Shown here one piece after another: positions 1-8,073 of a DNA stretch of 64,000 nucleotides. Position numbers and translations under genes: made by a program. Origin of the DNA: Bradyrhizobium sp. CB1717 (lineage in GTDB: Bacteria; Pseudomonadota; Alphaproteobacteria; Rhizobiales; Xanthobacteraceae); the NCBI RefSeq assembly GCF_029714325.1, contig NZ_CP121666.1, positions 6,665,001 through 6,729,000 on the forward strand. Direction: 5' to 3'. Each line of letters starts with the position of its first letter. Position 1 is the first letter of the stretch. The notes below the pieces were generated by a model. It searched no databases. It was not told where the DNA came from and saw only the letters and a program-made list of their open reading frames with translations.

Positions 1-636
1 TGGAAGGACACCTACAACATCCTCTCGGACGCGGGCTATGAGGTTCTCGTGGTCCAGCAGCCGACGATCACGCTTCGCGACGATGTCGCGGAGACCGAAC
101 GCGTGATCGCCAAGGCGCGGCATCCGGTCATCCTCGTCGGGCATTCCTATGGAGGAATGATCATCACCGAAGCAGGCGACAATCCGAAGGTTCGCAGCCT
201 CGTCTATCTCGCGGCATTCGCGCCCGATGCCGGGGAGTCGGTCAGCACGCTGGCGGAAGCCCCAGTGCCGGCGGGCGAGCACAAGGCTCCGCTGGTCACT
301 GAGGGCAATTATCTCCTGGTCGACCGCGAGAAATTCCCGACCTCTTTCGCGGCCGATGTCGACGCGGCAACGACCCGCTTCATGGGCGCCGCGCAGCTAC
401 CCTGGGGATTGCAGGCGGTGCAGACCAAGGTCGATCGCGTGGCCTGGAAGACGAAGCCGACCCATTACATGGTGACGAGCGAGGATCACATGATCCCGCC
501 GACGGCACAGCGCACCATGGCCAAGCGGTCAGGCGCGAAGGTGACGGAGATGAAGAGCAGCCACGCGGTGATGCTGTCGCATCCGCGCGAGGTCGCAGCC
601 TTCATCAGAAGCGCAGACACGTCCGCCGCCGACTGA
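1..636 (+). CDS. alpha/beta hydrolase, 5'-truncated by window edge
   Basis: The frame is open from base 1, so the N-terminus and start codon lie outside; 211 residues are visible. The nucleophile elbow GHSYGG places the serine near visible residue 49. An acidic residue in TSEDHMIPP and a histidine in SSHAVMLSHP are in the right order to complete a Ser-Asp/Glu-His triad. The sequence resembles the small soluble alpha/beta hydrolases related to salicylate esterases and haloalkane-type hydrolases. No signal peptide can be judged. It lies about 50 bp before an aldo/keto reductase on the same strand, so the two may be co-transcribed. The substrate is unknown. Confidence 0.85.
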   Translation, partial: WKDTYNILSDAGYEVLVVQQPTITLRDDVAETERVIAKARHPVILVGHSYGGMIITEAGDNPKVRSLVYLAAFAPDAGESVSTLAEAPVPAGEHKAPLVTEGNYLLVDREKFPTSFAADVDAATTRFMGAAQLPWGLQAVQTKVDRVAWKTKPTHYMVTSEDHMIPPTAQRTMAKRSGAKVTEMKSSHAVMLSHPREVAAFIRSADTSAAD

Positions 637-687
637 GTTCGGCCGCGCGGAGCACGGGTGGTCTTCTGTCACACAAGGACTCGCAAC

Positions 688-1701
688 ATGGCCCTCAAGG
701 ATATTCTGCCGGGAAAACTGGGTTTCGGTGCGGCGCCGCTCGGCAACATGTTCCGCGACATCCCGGAGCAGGAAGCCCTCGCGACGGTAAATGCGGCCTG
801 GGACGACGGCATCCGCTATTTCGACACGGCGCCCTTCTACGGCGCAGGTCTTGCCGAGATCCGCATGGGCGCTGCGCTCGCCGGCCGGCCGCGCAGCGAC
901 TATGTCGTCAGCACCAAGGTCGGACGCCTGATTCTTGACGAGATCGAGGATGTCAGCGCCCGCGACCTCGGCGAGAAGGGCGGGGTCTTCCAATACGGGC
1001 GCCCGAACAGGATCGTGAACGACTATTCCCGGGACGGGACGTTGCGCTCGATCGAGGACAGCCTGAAGCGGCTCGGCACCTCCCACATCGACATCGCGTT
1101 CGTGCATGACGTCGCGCAGGATTTTTACGGCGACGAGTGGCTTTCGGTCTTCGAAAGCGCGCGCAAGGGCGCGTTCAAGGCGCTCGACCGGCTGCGCGAC
1201 GAAGGCGTGATCAAGGCGTGGGGCCTCGGCGTCAACCGGGTCGAGCCGATCGAGCTGCTGCTCGCGCTCGAAGAGCCGCGCCCCGACGGCTTCCTGCTCG
1301 CGGGCCGTTACACGCTGCTCGACCATGCAAGGGCGCTTCAACGGGTGATGCCGATGGTTGCGGAACACGAGCTCGCGATCGTCGTCGGCGGCCCCTACAG
1401 TTCGGGCGCGCTCGTCGGCGGCCCCAACTTCGAATATGCGCCGGCGCCGCCGGAAATCCTCAACAAGGTGGCGCGGATCAAGGCCATCGCCGGCCGCTAC
1501 GGCATCAGCATGAAGGCGGCAGGCTTGCAGTTTGCGCTCGCCAACCCGGTGGTCGCGGCCGTCATTCCCGGCGCGAGCCGCCCGGGCCGCATCGCCGAGG
1601 ATCGCGCTGCGCTTGAGGAGGCCATCCCCGCCGATTTCTGGCGCGAGCTCCGTTCGGAGGGGCTCGTCAACCCCGCAGCTCCGCTTCCCGCGGCCGCTTG
1701 A
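688..1701 (+). CDS. aldo/keto reductase (D-threo-aldose 1-dehydrogenase-like)
   Basis: A cytosolic NAD(P)-dependent oxidoreductase of about 337 residues. The AKR catalytic tetrad is visible in order: Asp in YFDTAPFYG, Tyr in the same motif, Lys in VSTKVGRL and His in IAFVHDV. The opening GFGAAPLGNMF and the FDTAPFYG spacing match the D-threo-aldose 1-dehydrogenase / pyridoxal 4-dehydrogenase branch. I chose ATG 688, preceded by the purine-rich acaaggac; a GTG 30 bp upstream gives an atypical extension. It sits between an alpha/beta hydrolase and an exported VOC protein, so a small catabolic operon is plausible. The exact substrate cannot be read from sequence. Confidence 0.88.
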   Translation: MALKDILPGKLGFGAAPLGNMFRDIPEQEALATVNAAWDDGIRYFDTAPFYGAGLAEIRMGAALAGRPRSDYVVSTKVGRLILDEIEDVSARDLGEKGGVFQYGRPNRIVNDYSRDGTLRSIEDSLKRLGTSHIDIAFVHDVAQDFYGDEWLSVFESARKGAFKALDRLRDEGVIKAWGLGVNRVEPIELLLALEEPRPDGFLLAGRYTLLDHARALQRVMPMVAEHELAIVVGGPYSSGALVGGPNFEYAPAPPEILNKVARIKAIAGRYGISMKAAGLQFALANPVVAAVIPGASRPGRIAEDRAALEEAIPADFWRELRSEGLVNPAAPLPAAA

Positions 1702-1796
1702 GGCGCCGAGGCACAAGCAGGTTCATCCCGGCCGAGCGCTGCTGCGGCCGGCAGGATAACGCACACAAAATCCGTCGAACGACCAAGGAGAGCGAC

Positions 1797-2639
1797 ATGA
1801 CAGATGAAGCAGACAACGCCACCGACATGGGCCGCCGCGCCCTGCTCCAGAGCGCCGGCGCAGCCGTCGTCACCGGCCTCGTCGCCGGCACGACCGACGC
1901 GCGGGCCGCGACGCAAGACGGCATGTCGTCAGCGGCGCGCGACGAGGCGCCGCTCGGTGCGCGGCTTCAGGGCGTCCAGCATTTCGGGCTGACGGTCCAG
2001 AACATGGAGCGGGCCTATCAGTTCTATACGGAAGTGCTCGGCGGCACCGAGGTGTTCCGTCACGGCGACTTCCAGGGCGACGAGGTGCAGAACACACTGC
2101 TGGCCGACCAGGAGATCGAGGCGAACGCGCGCGGGGTCAATCCGCGGACCATCGGCGTTCCCGACCTCAGAAGCGGAGCGCAGAGGCTCGATGTCCGCTT
2201 CATCCAGTTCGACAACGTGGTGATCGAACTGCTGCAATATCGCGAGGCCGATCAGCCGATGGGCAGCGCGAAGAGCTTTGCCGAGCCAGTGGAGCACATG
2301 AGCCCGGCTTTTCCGCGCATGATGCACATCTGCTTCTACGTTCGCGACGACGTCGACTTCAACAAGTTCATCGCCGACCTCGAAGCCGAATCCGCGCGCC
2401 GCGGCATGACGCAGGTGCGGGCGAACCGCACCATCCGCGTCATGACGGAGGCCGACCGCAAGGCCGCGCCCCGCAGCACCAACACCAACCGGGTGACCGC
2501 GGAACCCTCGAACGGCTGGGAGCTGATCTATTGCAAGGGGCCGGAGGGCGAGCAGCTCGAATTCGTCAAAGCGCTGGGCCCGGTCAAGCAGCGCTTCAGC
2601 GAAGCCCTGGCAAAGCGGCAGCAGACAATCGTGCGCTGA
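1797..2639 (+). CDS. Tat-exported VOC (glyoxalase/dioxygenase-fold) protein
   Basis: About 280 residues. The N-terminus has a twin-arginine-type signal (MGRRALLQSAG, then a hydrophobic stretch ending TDARA), so a folded, probably metal-loaded protein is predicted to reach the periplasm. The mature part begins with a VOC module (VQHFGLTVQNMERAYQFYTEVLGG) and ends with GEQLEFVKALGP, the usual second beta-alpha-beta-beta-beta edge with a candidate metal-ligand Glu. ATG 1797 is preceded by an aaggag ribosome site; an upstream in-frame start lacks one. Exported VOC proteins are uncommon and the reaction is unknown. It is co-directional with the genes on both sides. Confidence 0.82.
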   Translation: MTDEADNATDMGRRALLQSAGAAVVTGLVAGTTDARAATQDGMSSAARDEAPLGARLQGVQHFGLTVQNMERAYQFYTEVLGGTEVFRHGDFQGDEVQNTLLADQEIEANARGVNPRTIGVPDLRSGAQRLDVRFIQFDNVVIELLQYREADQPMGSAKSFAEPVEHMSPAFPRMMHICFYVRDDVDFNKFIADLEAESARRGMTQVRANRTIRVMTEADRKAAPRSTNTNRVTAEPSNGWELIYCKGPEGEQLEFVKALGPVKQRFSEALAKRQQTIVR

Positions 2640-2715
2640 CCCATAAAACTCGGGCGACCGGCTTCCGCTGGCCGCCCGGCAAAGCACCCTCGACCTCGAT
2701 GTGAAGGACTTCATC

Positions 2716-3138
2716 ATGCAAACGCTCGTCCGCGATTCGCTTGGCGCCCTGCTCGTCGCCGTCTCGGTGACCATGACGGCGACACCAGTCGTTGCCCAGG
2801 AAGCCCCGCGCGTGCGCTATCAGGAGATTCCGGAAGGCGCTTATTCGGTGGTGGCCCAGGTGCGCGCCAAGCCTGGAAAGGAAGACGCATTGCGCGCGGC
2901 CACGCTGCCGCTGATCGATCTGGTTCGCGGCGATCCCAAGAACCTGGTCTATTTTCTCCAGGAAGACCGCGCCAAACCCGGCCATTTCGTCTTCTACGAG
3001 GTGTTCGCCAGCCAGGCCGATTTCGACGCCCATAACGCGATGCCTTATGTGAAGGACTGGTTCGCCAAGCTTCCGGAACTTGCCAATGGCGGCGTCGAGG
3101 TCATGCGCATGGCGGTTCTCGGCGTGCCCAAGAAATAG
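2716..3138 (+). CDS. secreted antibiotic-biosynthesis-monooxygenase (ABM) domain protein
   Basis: About 140 residues. A Sec signal peptide (MQTLVRDSLGALLVAVSV, cleavage near VVAQEA) is followed by one dimeric ferredoxin-like ABM module: YSVVAQVRAKPGKEDALRAA, then FYEVFASQADFDAHNAMPYV. That layout is typical of putative quinol monooxygenases such as YgiN, although those are usually cytosolic. I prefer ATG 2716 because gaagga sits at the right distance upstream; GTG 2701 is in frame. Together with the preceding exported VOC protein it suggests periplasmic oxidative chemistry, which is an inference. Confidence 0.8.
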   Translation: MQTLVRDSLGALLVAVSVTMTATPVVAQEAPRVRYQEIPEGAYSVVAQVRAKPGKEDALRAATLPLIDLVRGDPKNLVYFLQEDRAKPGHFVFYEVFASQADFDAHNAMPYVKDWFAKLPELANGGVEVMRMAVLGVPKK

Positions 3139-3281
3139 CCGGCCTGCGCGCGAGCGGTTTTGTCGCAGCCATCCTGCGGGCAATGCCCGCCGCAATCGTG
3201 CGAATTCAGAACGGCCCACTCCAACAAGTTTGCGGCGCATGATATTTGCAGACGATCTCTTCGATCGATTGGCAATGATCA

Positions 3282-6218
3282 ATGCAGGCTGCCACGGAGA
3301 TACGGCAACGGGGCACACGCCGACAGGAACTGACTTACTCCTTCGGCCCATTCCGACTGGTTCCCAGCCGCCAGCTCCTCCTGCTCGACGGGCGCCCCGT
3401 CAAACTGGGCGGACGCGCATTCGAGCTGTTGCAGCTGCTAGTGCAGCGCCGCGGTGAGTTGGTCAGCAAGAATGAGCTGATGGCGGCGGCCTGGCCGGGC
3501 ACCTTCCTCCACGACAGCAATCTCAAGGTCAACATGTGGAGCTTGCGGCGTTCGCTGGCGGATACCCAGATCGAGCCCGTCTACATCGCGACCGTGGCGC
3601 GCCGCGGGTACAAGTTCATTGCGGACGTGCAAATCAGCATCGGCGAGGTCGAGGACGATCCGTCGCTCGCCGAACCGGTCCCCCTGTCCAGGCCGCCATT
3701 GCTGCGCGGCATCGTCGGTCGCGAGGCGGACATCGTCGAAATCGCCGATCTGCTGGCCGACAACAGGCACGTGACCCTGGCCGGCGCGGGAGGCATCGGC
3801 AAGACGACGGTCGCCGTGGCTGTCGCCCAGGCGTTTGCGCCGCGGTGCCGCGACGGCGTCTGCTTCGTCGATCTCGCGACGATCTCCGATCCGACGCTGT
3901 TCGGCACGGCGCTGGTGACGGCACTGGGCATCAGAGGCAATACGGACAACGGTCTGGCTGCCGCCCTCGATTATCTGAGGCCGCGGCAGATGCTGCTCAT
4001 CCTCGACAATTGCGAGCATGTGCTGCCCGCCGCCACGATCTTCGCCGGCAAGTTCCTGACGGACACATCGCCGTCCAGGCTGCTGGCGACGAGCCGCGAA
4101 GCGCTCGGCACCGTCACCGAGCACGTCGTACGGCTTGGCTCGCTGGCCTCGCCGAAGTCTGGCCTCGACCTGTCGGTCGATCAGGCCGTCAAGTTTCCAG
4201 CGGTGCAGCTGTTCGTCCGCCGCGCCGCCGAATGGTCGGGCTACCAGTTCGTCGATGACGATTGCGAGGCGGTCGCCTCGATCTGCCATTCGCTTGACGG
4301 CCTTCCGCTGGCCATCGAGCTGGCAGCAGCCCAGATCGGCAGGTTTAATCCTCGCGAATTGGTGACGCTGCTCGACCAGAACCTGGGCTTTCGCGCGCCC
4401 AGCGCCGAGAGCGCGCCGCCGCGCCACGAGACCCTGATGGCGACGATCGACTGGAGCTTCCGGCTGCTGTCGCAGAAGGAGGCCAGACTGTTCGGCCTGC
4501 TGTCGGTGTTCAGCGACGCCTTTGACGCCGAGGATGCGGTTTTCGTCGCAGAAGCGGCAGGGCTCACGCCGGTCGACGTCGTCACCGGCCTCGGCAGCCT
4601 CGTCGCCAAATCGCTTCTGAGTGCGCAGGCCCGCGGAGCGCACCTTCGCTACCGGCTGCTCGACAGCACACGCCGCTATGCGGCCGAGCGGCGCCAGGCC
4701 GATCCCGCCTGCGGCCAGGCGCTGCGCCACCACGCGCAGCACGTGCTTGCGCTGTTCGAGCAGTCCGAGGAGGAATGGAACTGGCGCGAGCCGGCCGATT
4801 GGACCCAGCGCTACCTCGGCCGCATTGCCGATCTGAGAGCGGCGCTGTCGTGGGCCTTCGGCGAGGACGGCGATGCTGTCCTCGGCATCAGGCTCGCAGT
4901 TGCGGCGATCACCTTGTGGTCGGAAACCTCCATCCTGTCGGAAGCGCAGGCGCGGCTGGAGGACGCGCTCGCCTTGGCCAAGACCGTCGCGTGCGACGAT
5001 CTATCGAAGGCAAAGCTCGCCTGCGCCCTTGGATGGAGCCTGTTCTACGCCCGCAAGATGTCGAACGAGAACGAGGTTGCCTGGCTCGATGCGATCGCCT
5101 TTGCAAGGCGCGCCGGCAGTATCGAGTATCAGCAGCGAGCGCTGGTGGGTTTTGCCTTTTACCTGTTGCAGATCGGTCAGGTCCCGCGCGCCACAACCTA
5201 TCTCGAGGAGGCCACCGCGCTCGCCGACAGTGACCGCGGCCGCGACCTGACGGCGACGTCCGAAGCCGATCGGGCATTGGCCTGGGCCCGCGCCTTCGCC
5301 GGCGAGTTGAGCAAGAGCCGCCCGGTTCTGGATCGCCTCGCGGCGACCTATTCGCTGGCCGAGGGCCGTTCGCGCAAGGATGCGAATGAGGTCTACCGAT
5401 TCATCACCGTCCGCTTCAACCTGCCCTTCGTGGCGTGGATGCAAGGGCAGGCCGACCACGCGGCAAGGCTCGCTCGTGATGCGGTCGACGCCGCGGACCG
5501 CGGCGGCCATTGGGTGTCGCAGTCGAACGCACTCGGGCTCGCCGCACTTCCGGTTGCACTGGAAACCGGCAATCTGGATGCGCTCGAGAGTTACACGATG
5601 CGGCTGCGTCGCAACCTCGAACGCGAGCGCATCTCGCGCTGGGTTCCGGTCGAGCGCTATTTCTCCGCCTGCCTTCGCGAGCTACGTGGCGATCCGCGCG
5701 CGGTTCAGGATATCCGAGCCGCAATCGACGAACTGATCGAATGTCGCTTCCTGATGCGGATCGGCAGCTATCTCGCGGTCCTCGCCCGCGCCTATCTGCG
5801 GCAGGGGCGGATCGCAGATGCGCGCGAAGCCATCACGCGTGCGATCGACCATCAGGAACGTCAGGGCGAGCGCTGGTGCCGGTCGGAACTGCAGCGGGTC
5901 GACGCAGCGGTCCTGCTCCACGCCGGCGAGCCGCTGCGCGCCGAGCAGCGGCTCCAGCAGGCGCTTACCGAAGCGCGCGCCATAGGCGCGATGACATTCC
6001 AGCTGCGGATCGCCACCGATCTCGCAGCACACTGGATCGCGACCGGCCGCAGGGCGAAGGCCATCCGACTGCTCGCCCCGATTTATGACGCGTTCACCGA
6101 GGGCTTCGAAACGCCGGATCTCGTTGCGGCCGAGCGCCTGCTGCAGCGCAGGCAGCCAACGGCGAACGGCTGCGGCCATTATCGCCAGCCGGAGCCGATG
6201 CACGCCCGCGGTGCATAG
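3282..6218 (+). CDS. winged-helix transcriptional regulator with NTPase and TPR-like repeats
   Basis: 978 residues. Residues about 15-108 form an OmpR/PhoB-type winged helix (LGGRAFELLQLLVQRRGELV, ending RRGYKFIADV). A STAND/NB-ARC-like NTPase follows, with Walker A GAGGIGKTTVA near residue 167 and Walker B LLILDNCEHV near 237. The C-terminal half is helical and repeat-like (TPR-type). Such proteins act as signal-gated cytosolic activators that oligomerise on nucleotide binding. No receiver domain or phospho-acceptor Asp is present. It follows the hydrolase/AKR/VOC/ABM run by 143 bp and may regulate it; this is inferred from position only. Confidence 0.85.
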   Translation: MQAATEIRQRGTRRQELTYSFGPFRLVPSRQLLLLDGRPVKLGGRAFELLQLLVQRRGELVSKNELMAAAWPGTFLHDSNLKVNMWSLRRSLADTQIEPVYIATVARRGYKFIADVQISIGEVEDDPSLAEPVPLSRPPLLRGIVGREADIVEIADLLADNRHVTLAGAGGIGKTTVAVAVAQAFAPRCRDGVCFVDLATISDPTLFGTALVTALGIRGNTDNGLAAALDYLRPRQMLLILDNCEHVLPAATIFAGKFLTDTSPSRLLATSREALGTVTEHVVRLGSLASPKSGLDLSVDQAVKFPAVQLFVRRAAEWSGYQFVDDDCEAVASICHSLDGLPLAIELAAAQIGRFNPRELVTLLDQNLGFRAPSAESAPPRHETLMATIDWSFRLLSQKEARLFGLLSVFSDAFDAEDAVFVAEAAGLTPVDVVTGLGSLVAKSLLSAQARGAHLRYRLLDSTRRYAAERRQADPACGQALRHHAQHVLALFEQSEEEWNWREPADWTQRYLGRIADLRAALSWAFGEDGDAVLGIRLAVAAITLWSETSILSEAQARLEDALALAKTVACDDLSKAKLACALGWSLFYARKMSNENEVAWLDAIAFARRAGSIEYQQRALVGFAFYLLQIGQVPRATTYLEEATALADSDRGRDLTATSEADRALAWARAFAGELSKSRPVLDRLAATYSLAEGRSRKDANEVYRFITVRFNLPFVAWMQGQADHAARLARDAVDAADRGGHWVSQSNALGLAALPVALETGNLDALESYTMRLRRNLERERISRWVPVERYFSACLRELRGDPRAVQDIRAAIDELIECRFLMRIGSYLAVLARAYLRQGRIADAREAITRAIDHQERQGERWCRSELQRVDAAVLLHAGEPLRAEQRLQQALTEARAIGAMTFQLRIATDLAAHWIATGRRAKAIRLLAPIYDAFTEGFETPDLVAAERLLQRRQPTANGCGHYRQPEPMHARGA

Positions 6219-6325
6219 CTGGCCTACCGCCGCGCCCACCGCGCGCGCTTTACGCCTCTCCGATTTCCTGATCCTCTCTCCCCAACCAGCCGGATCAACC
6301 GGCCTCGCCTGAGGAGAGAGACGCC

Positions 6326-7960
6326 ATGAAGCTCGGCACTGCGATTGCGGAAATCATGCGGCGCGAGGGGATCGAGATCCTTTGCGGCTATCCGGTCAAT
6401 CACCTGATCGAGCATGCGGCCAAGGCCGAGATCCGTCCCGTCATGGTGCGGCAGGAGCGCGTCGGCATCCACATGGCTGACGCAATCTCGCGGGTGACCT
6501 CGGGACGCAGCATCGGCGCGTTCTGCATGCAGCACGGACCCGGCGCCGAGAATGCGATGGGCGGCGTCGCCCAGTGCTTCGGCGAATCCGTGCCCGTGCT
6601 GGTGCTGCCGATGGGCTATCAGCGCCGGCTCGCGCATATCGAGCCGAACTTCAATTCCAGCGAGGCGATGAAGCCGTTCGCGAAATCCACCGAGCCGATC
6701 ATCCTGGCCGCGGAGGTCGTCAACATCTTCCGCCGGGCCTTCACCAAGCTGAAGAACGGCCGCGGCGGGCCCGTGATCGTCGAGATCCCCTCCGACATGT
6801 GGAATGAGGAGGTGCCGGAGCCGCTGAACTACACGCCGGTTCTGCGCACCCGCTACGGCGCCGATCCCGTGCATGTGAAAGAGGCAGCAAGCCTGCTCGT
6901 GAGTGCGAAGCGGCCGGTCATCTATGCGGGCCAGGGCGTGCATTACGCGCAGGCCTGGCCGCAGCTGAAACGCCTCGCCGAGCGTCTCGCTATCCCCGTC
7001 ACCACCAGCCTCGGGGGCAAATCGGCGTTTCCGGAAACGCATCCGCTCTCGCTCGGCTCCGGCGGGCTCGCGGTGCCGCGCGCAGTCCCGAAATTCCTCG
7101 CCGAGGCCGACGTCATCTTCGGCATCGGCTGCTCCTTCACCGAGACAAATTTCGGCATCGCGATGCCCAAGGGCAAGACCATCATCCATTCGACGCTCGA
7201 TCCGAACCATCTCAACAAGGATGTCGAAGCCGGCATCGGCCTCGTCGGCGATGCCGGCCTCGTGCTCGATGCGTTGCTGGAGGAGATCGGCACGACCGTC
7301 ACCAGGGATCGCGACGCCTCGGCGGTCGCGGCCGAGATCGCGGCCTCGCACAAGGAGTGGCTGGCGAAATGGATGCCAAAACTCACCAGCAACGATGCAC
7401 CCTTGAGCCCCTATCGCGTGCTGTGGGACTTGCAGCACACCGTCGACATCAAGAACACCATCATCACACACGATGCCGGCAGCCCACGCGACCAGCTCTC
7501 GCCGTTCTGGAAGGCGGTCGAGCCCCTCACCTATCTCGGCTGGGGCAAGACAACGCAACTCGGCTACGGCCTCGGGCTCGCAATGGGTGCCAAGCTGGCA
7601 AAGCCCGACAAGCTTTGCATCAATGTCTGGGGCGATGCGGCCATTGGTTTTACCGGCATGGATTTCGAGACCGCGGTGCGCGAGCGCATCCCGATCATGT
7701 CGATCCTGCTCAACAATTTCTCGATGGCGATCGAACTGAAGGTGATGCCGATCTCGACCGAAAAATATCGCTCGACCGACATTTCGGGCGACTATGCCGC
7801 GATGGCGCGCGCCTTCGGCGGCTATGGCGAGCGGGTCACGCGGCCCGAGGACATCATCCCCGCAATCAGGCGCGGCATCCAGAAGACCGAGGAAGGCGTG
7901 CCGGTGCTCTTGGAGTTCATCACCAGCAAGGAGACCGAGGTATCGCGGCCGGGCACGTGA
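6326..7960 (+). CDS. thiamine-pyrophosphate-requiring enzyme (acetolactate synthase large subunit-like)
   Basis: 544 residues with the three-domain TPP-enzyme layout. The N-terminal PYR domain carries the activating Glu in RQERVGIHMADA. The central domain follows at about 190-330. The C-terminal PP domain has the cofactor motif WGDAAIGF with LLNN 25 residues later, close to the GDG-x24-27-NN rule but with Ala for the usual third Gly. Relatives include acetolactate synthase, glyoxylate carboligase and benzoylformate decarboxylase; no small regulatory subunit is nearby. ATG 6326 follows gaggagagaga. The ligase or decarboxylase substrate cannot be assigned. Confidence 0.87.
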   Translation: MKLGTAIAEIMRREGIEILCGYPVNHLIEHAAKAEIRPVMVRQERVGIHMADAISRVTSGRSIGAFCMQHGPGAENAMGGVAQCFGESVPVLVLPMGYQRRLAHIEPNFNSSEAMKPFAKSTEPIILAAEVVNIFRRAFTKLKNGRGGPVIVEIPSDMWNEEVPEPLNYTPVLRTRYGADPVHVKEAASLLVSAKRPVIYAGQGVHYAQAWPQLKRLAERLAIPVTTSLGGKSAFPETHPLSLGSGGLAVPRAVPKFLAEADVIFGIGCSFTETNFGIAMPKGKTIIHSTLDPNHLNKDVEAGIGLVGDAGLVLDALLEEIGTTVTRDRDASAVAAEIAASHKEWLAKWMPKLTSNDAPLSPYRVLWDLQHTVDIKNTIITHDAGSPRDQLSPFWKAVEPLTYLGWGKTTQLGYGLGLAMGAKLAKPDKLCINVWGDAAIGFTGMDFETAVRERIPIMSILLNNFSMAIELKVMPISTEKYRSTDISGDYAAMARAFGGYGERVTRPEDIIPAIRRGIQKTEEGVPVLLEFITSKETEVSRPGT

Positions 7961-8073
7961 GCGGGCAGCTCTCGGCGGCAAGGCTTGCTGTCGCTGGCGC
8001 TGGCTCCCGCCGCAGAAGGTGTGATAATCCGGCCCGGTGCCGCGCCCCGTCGCGGCATTTAGCCGGATTGCGA

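Noticed and set aside
529..1716. Long antisense open frame of 395 codons over the aldo/keto reductase gene
   Set aside because: High GC3 creates open antisense frames; composition is Arg/Ala/Asp-rich with no domain, and the + strand gene is clear.
7631..7640. TPP motif GDA in place of GDG taken as an inactivating change
   Set aside because: The Asp and the downstream NN pair are kept at the correct spacing, so cofactor binding is still plausible.
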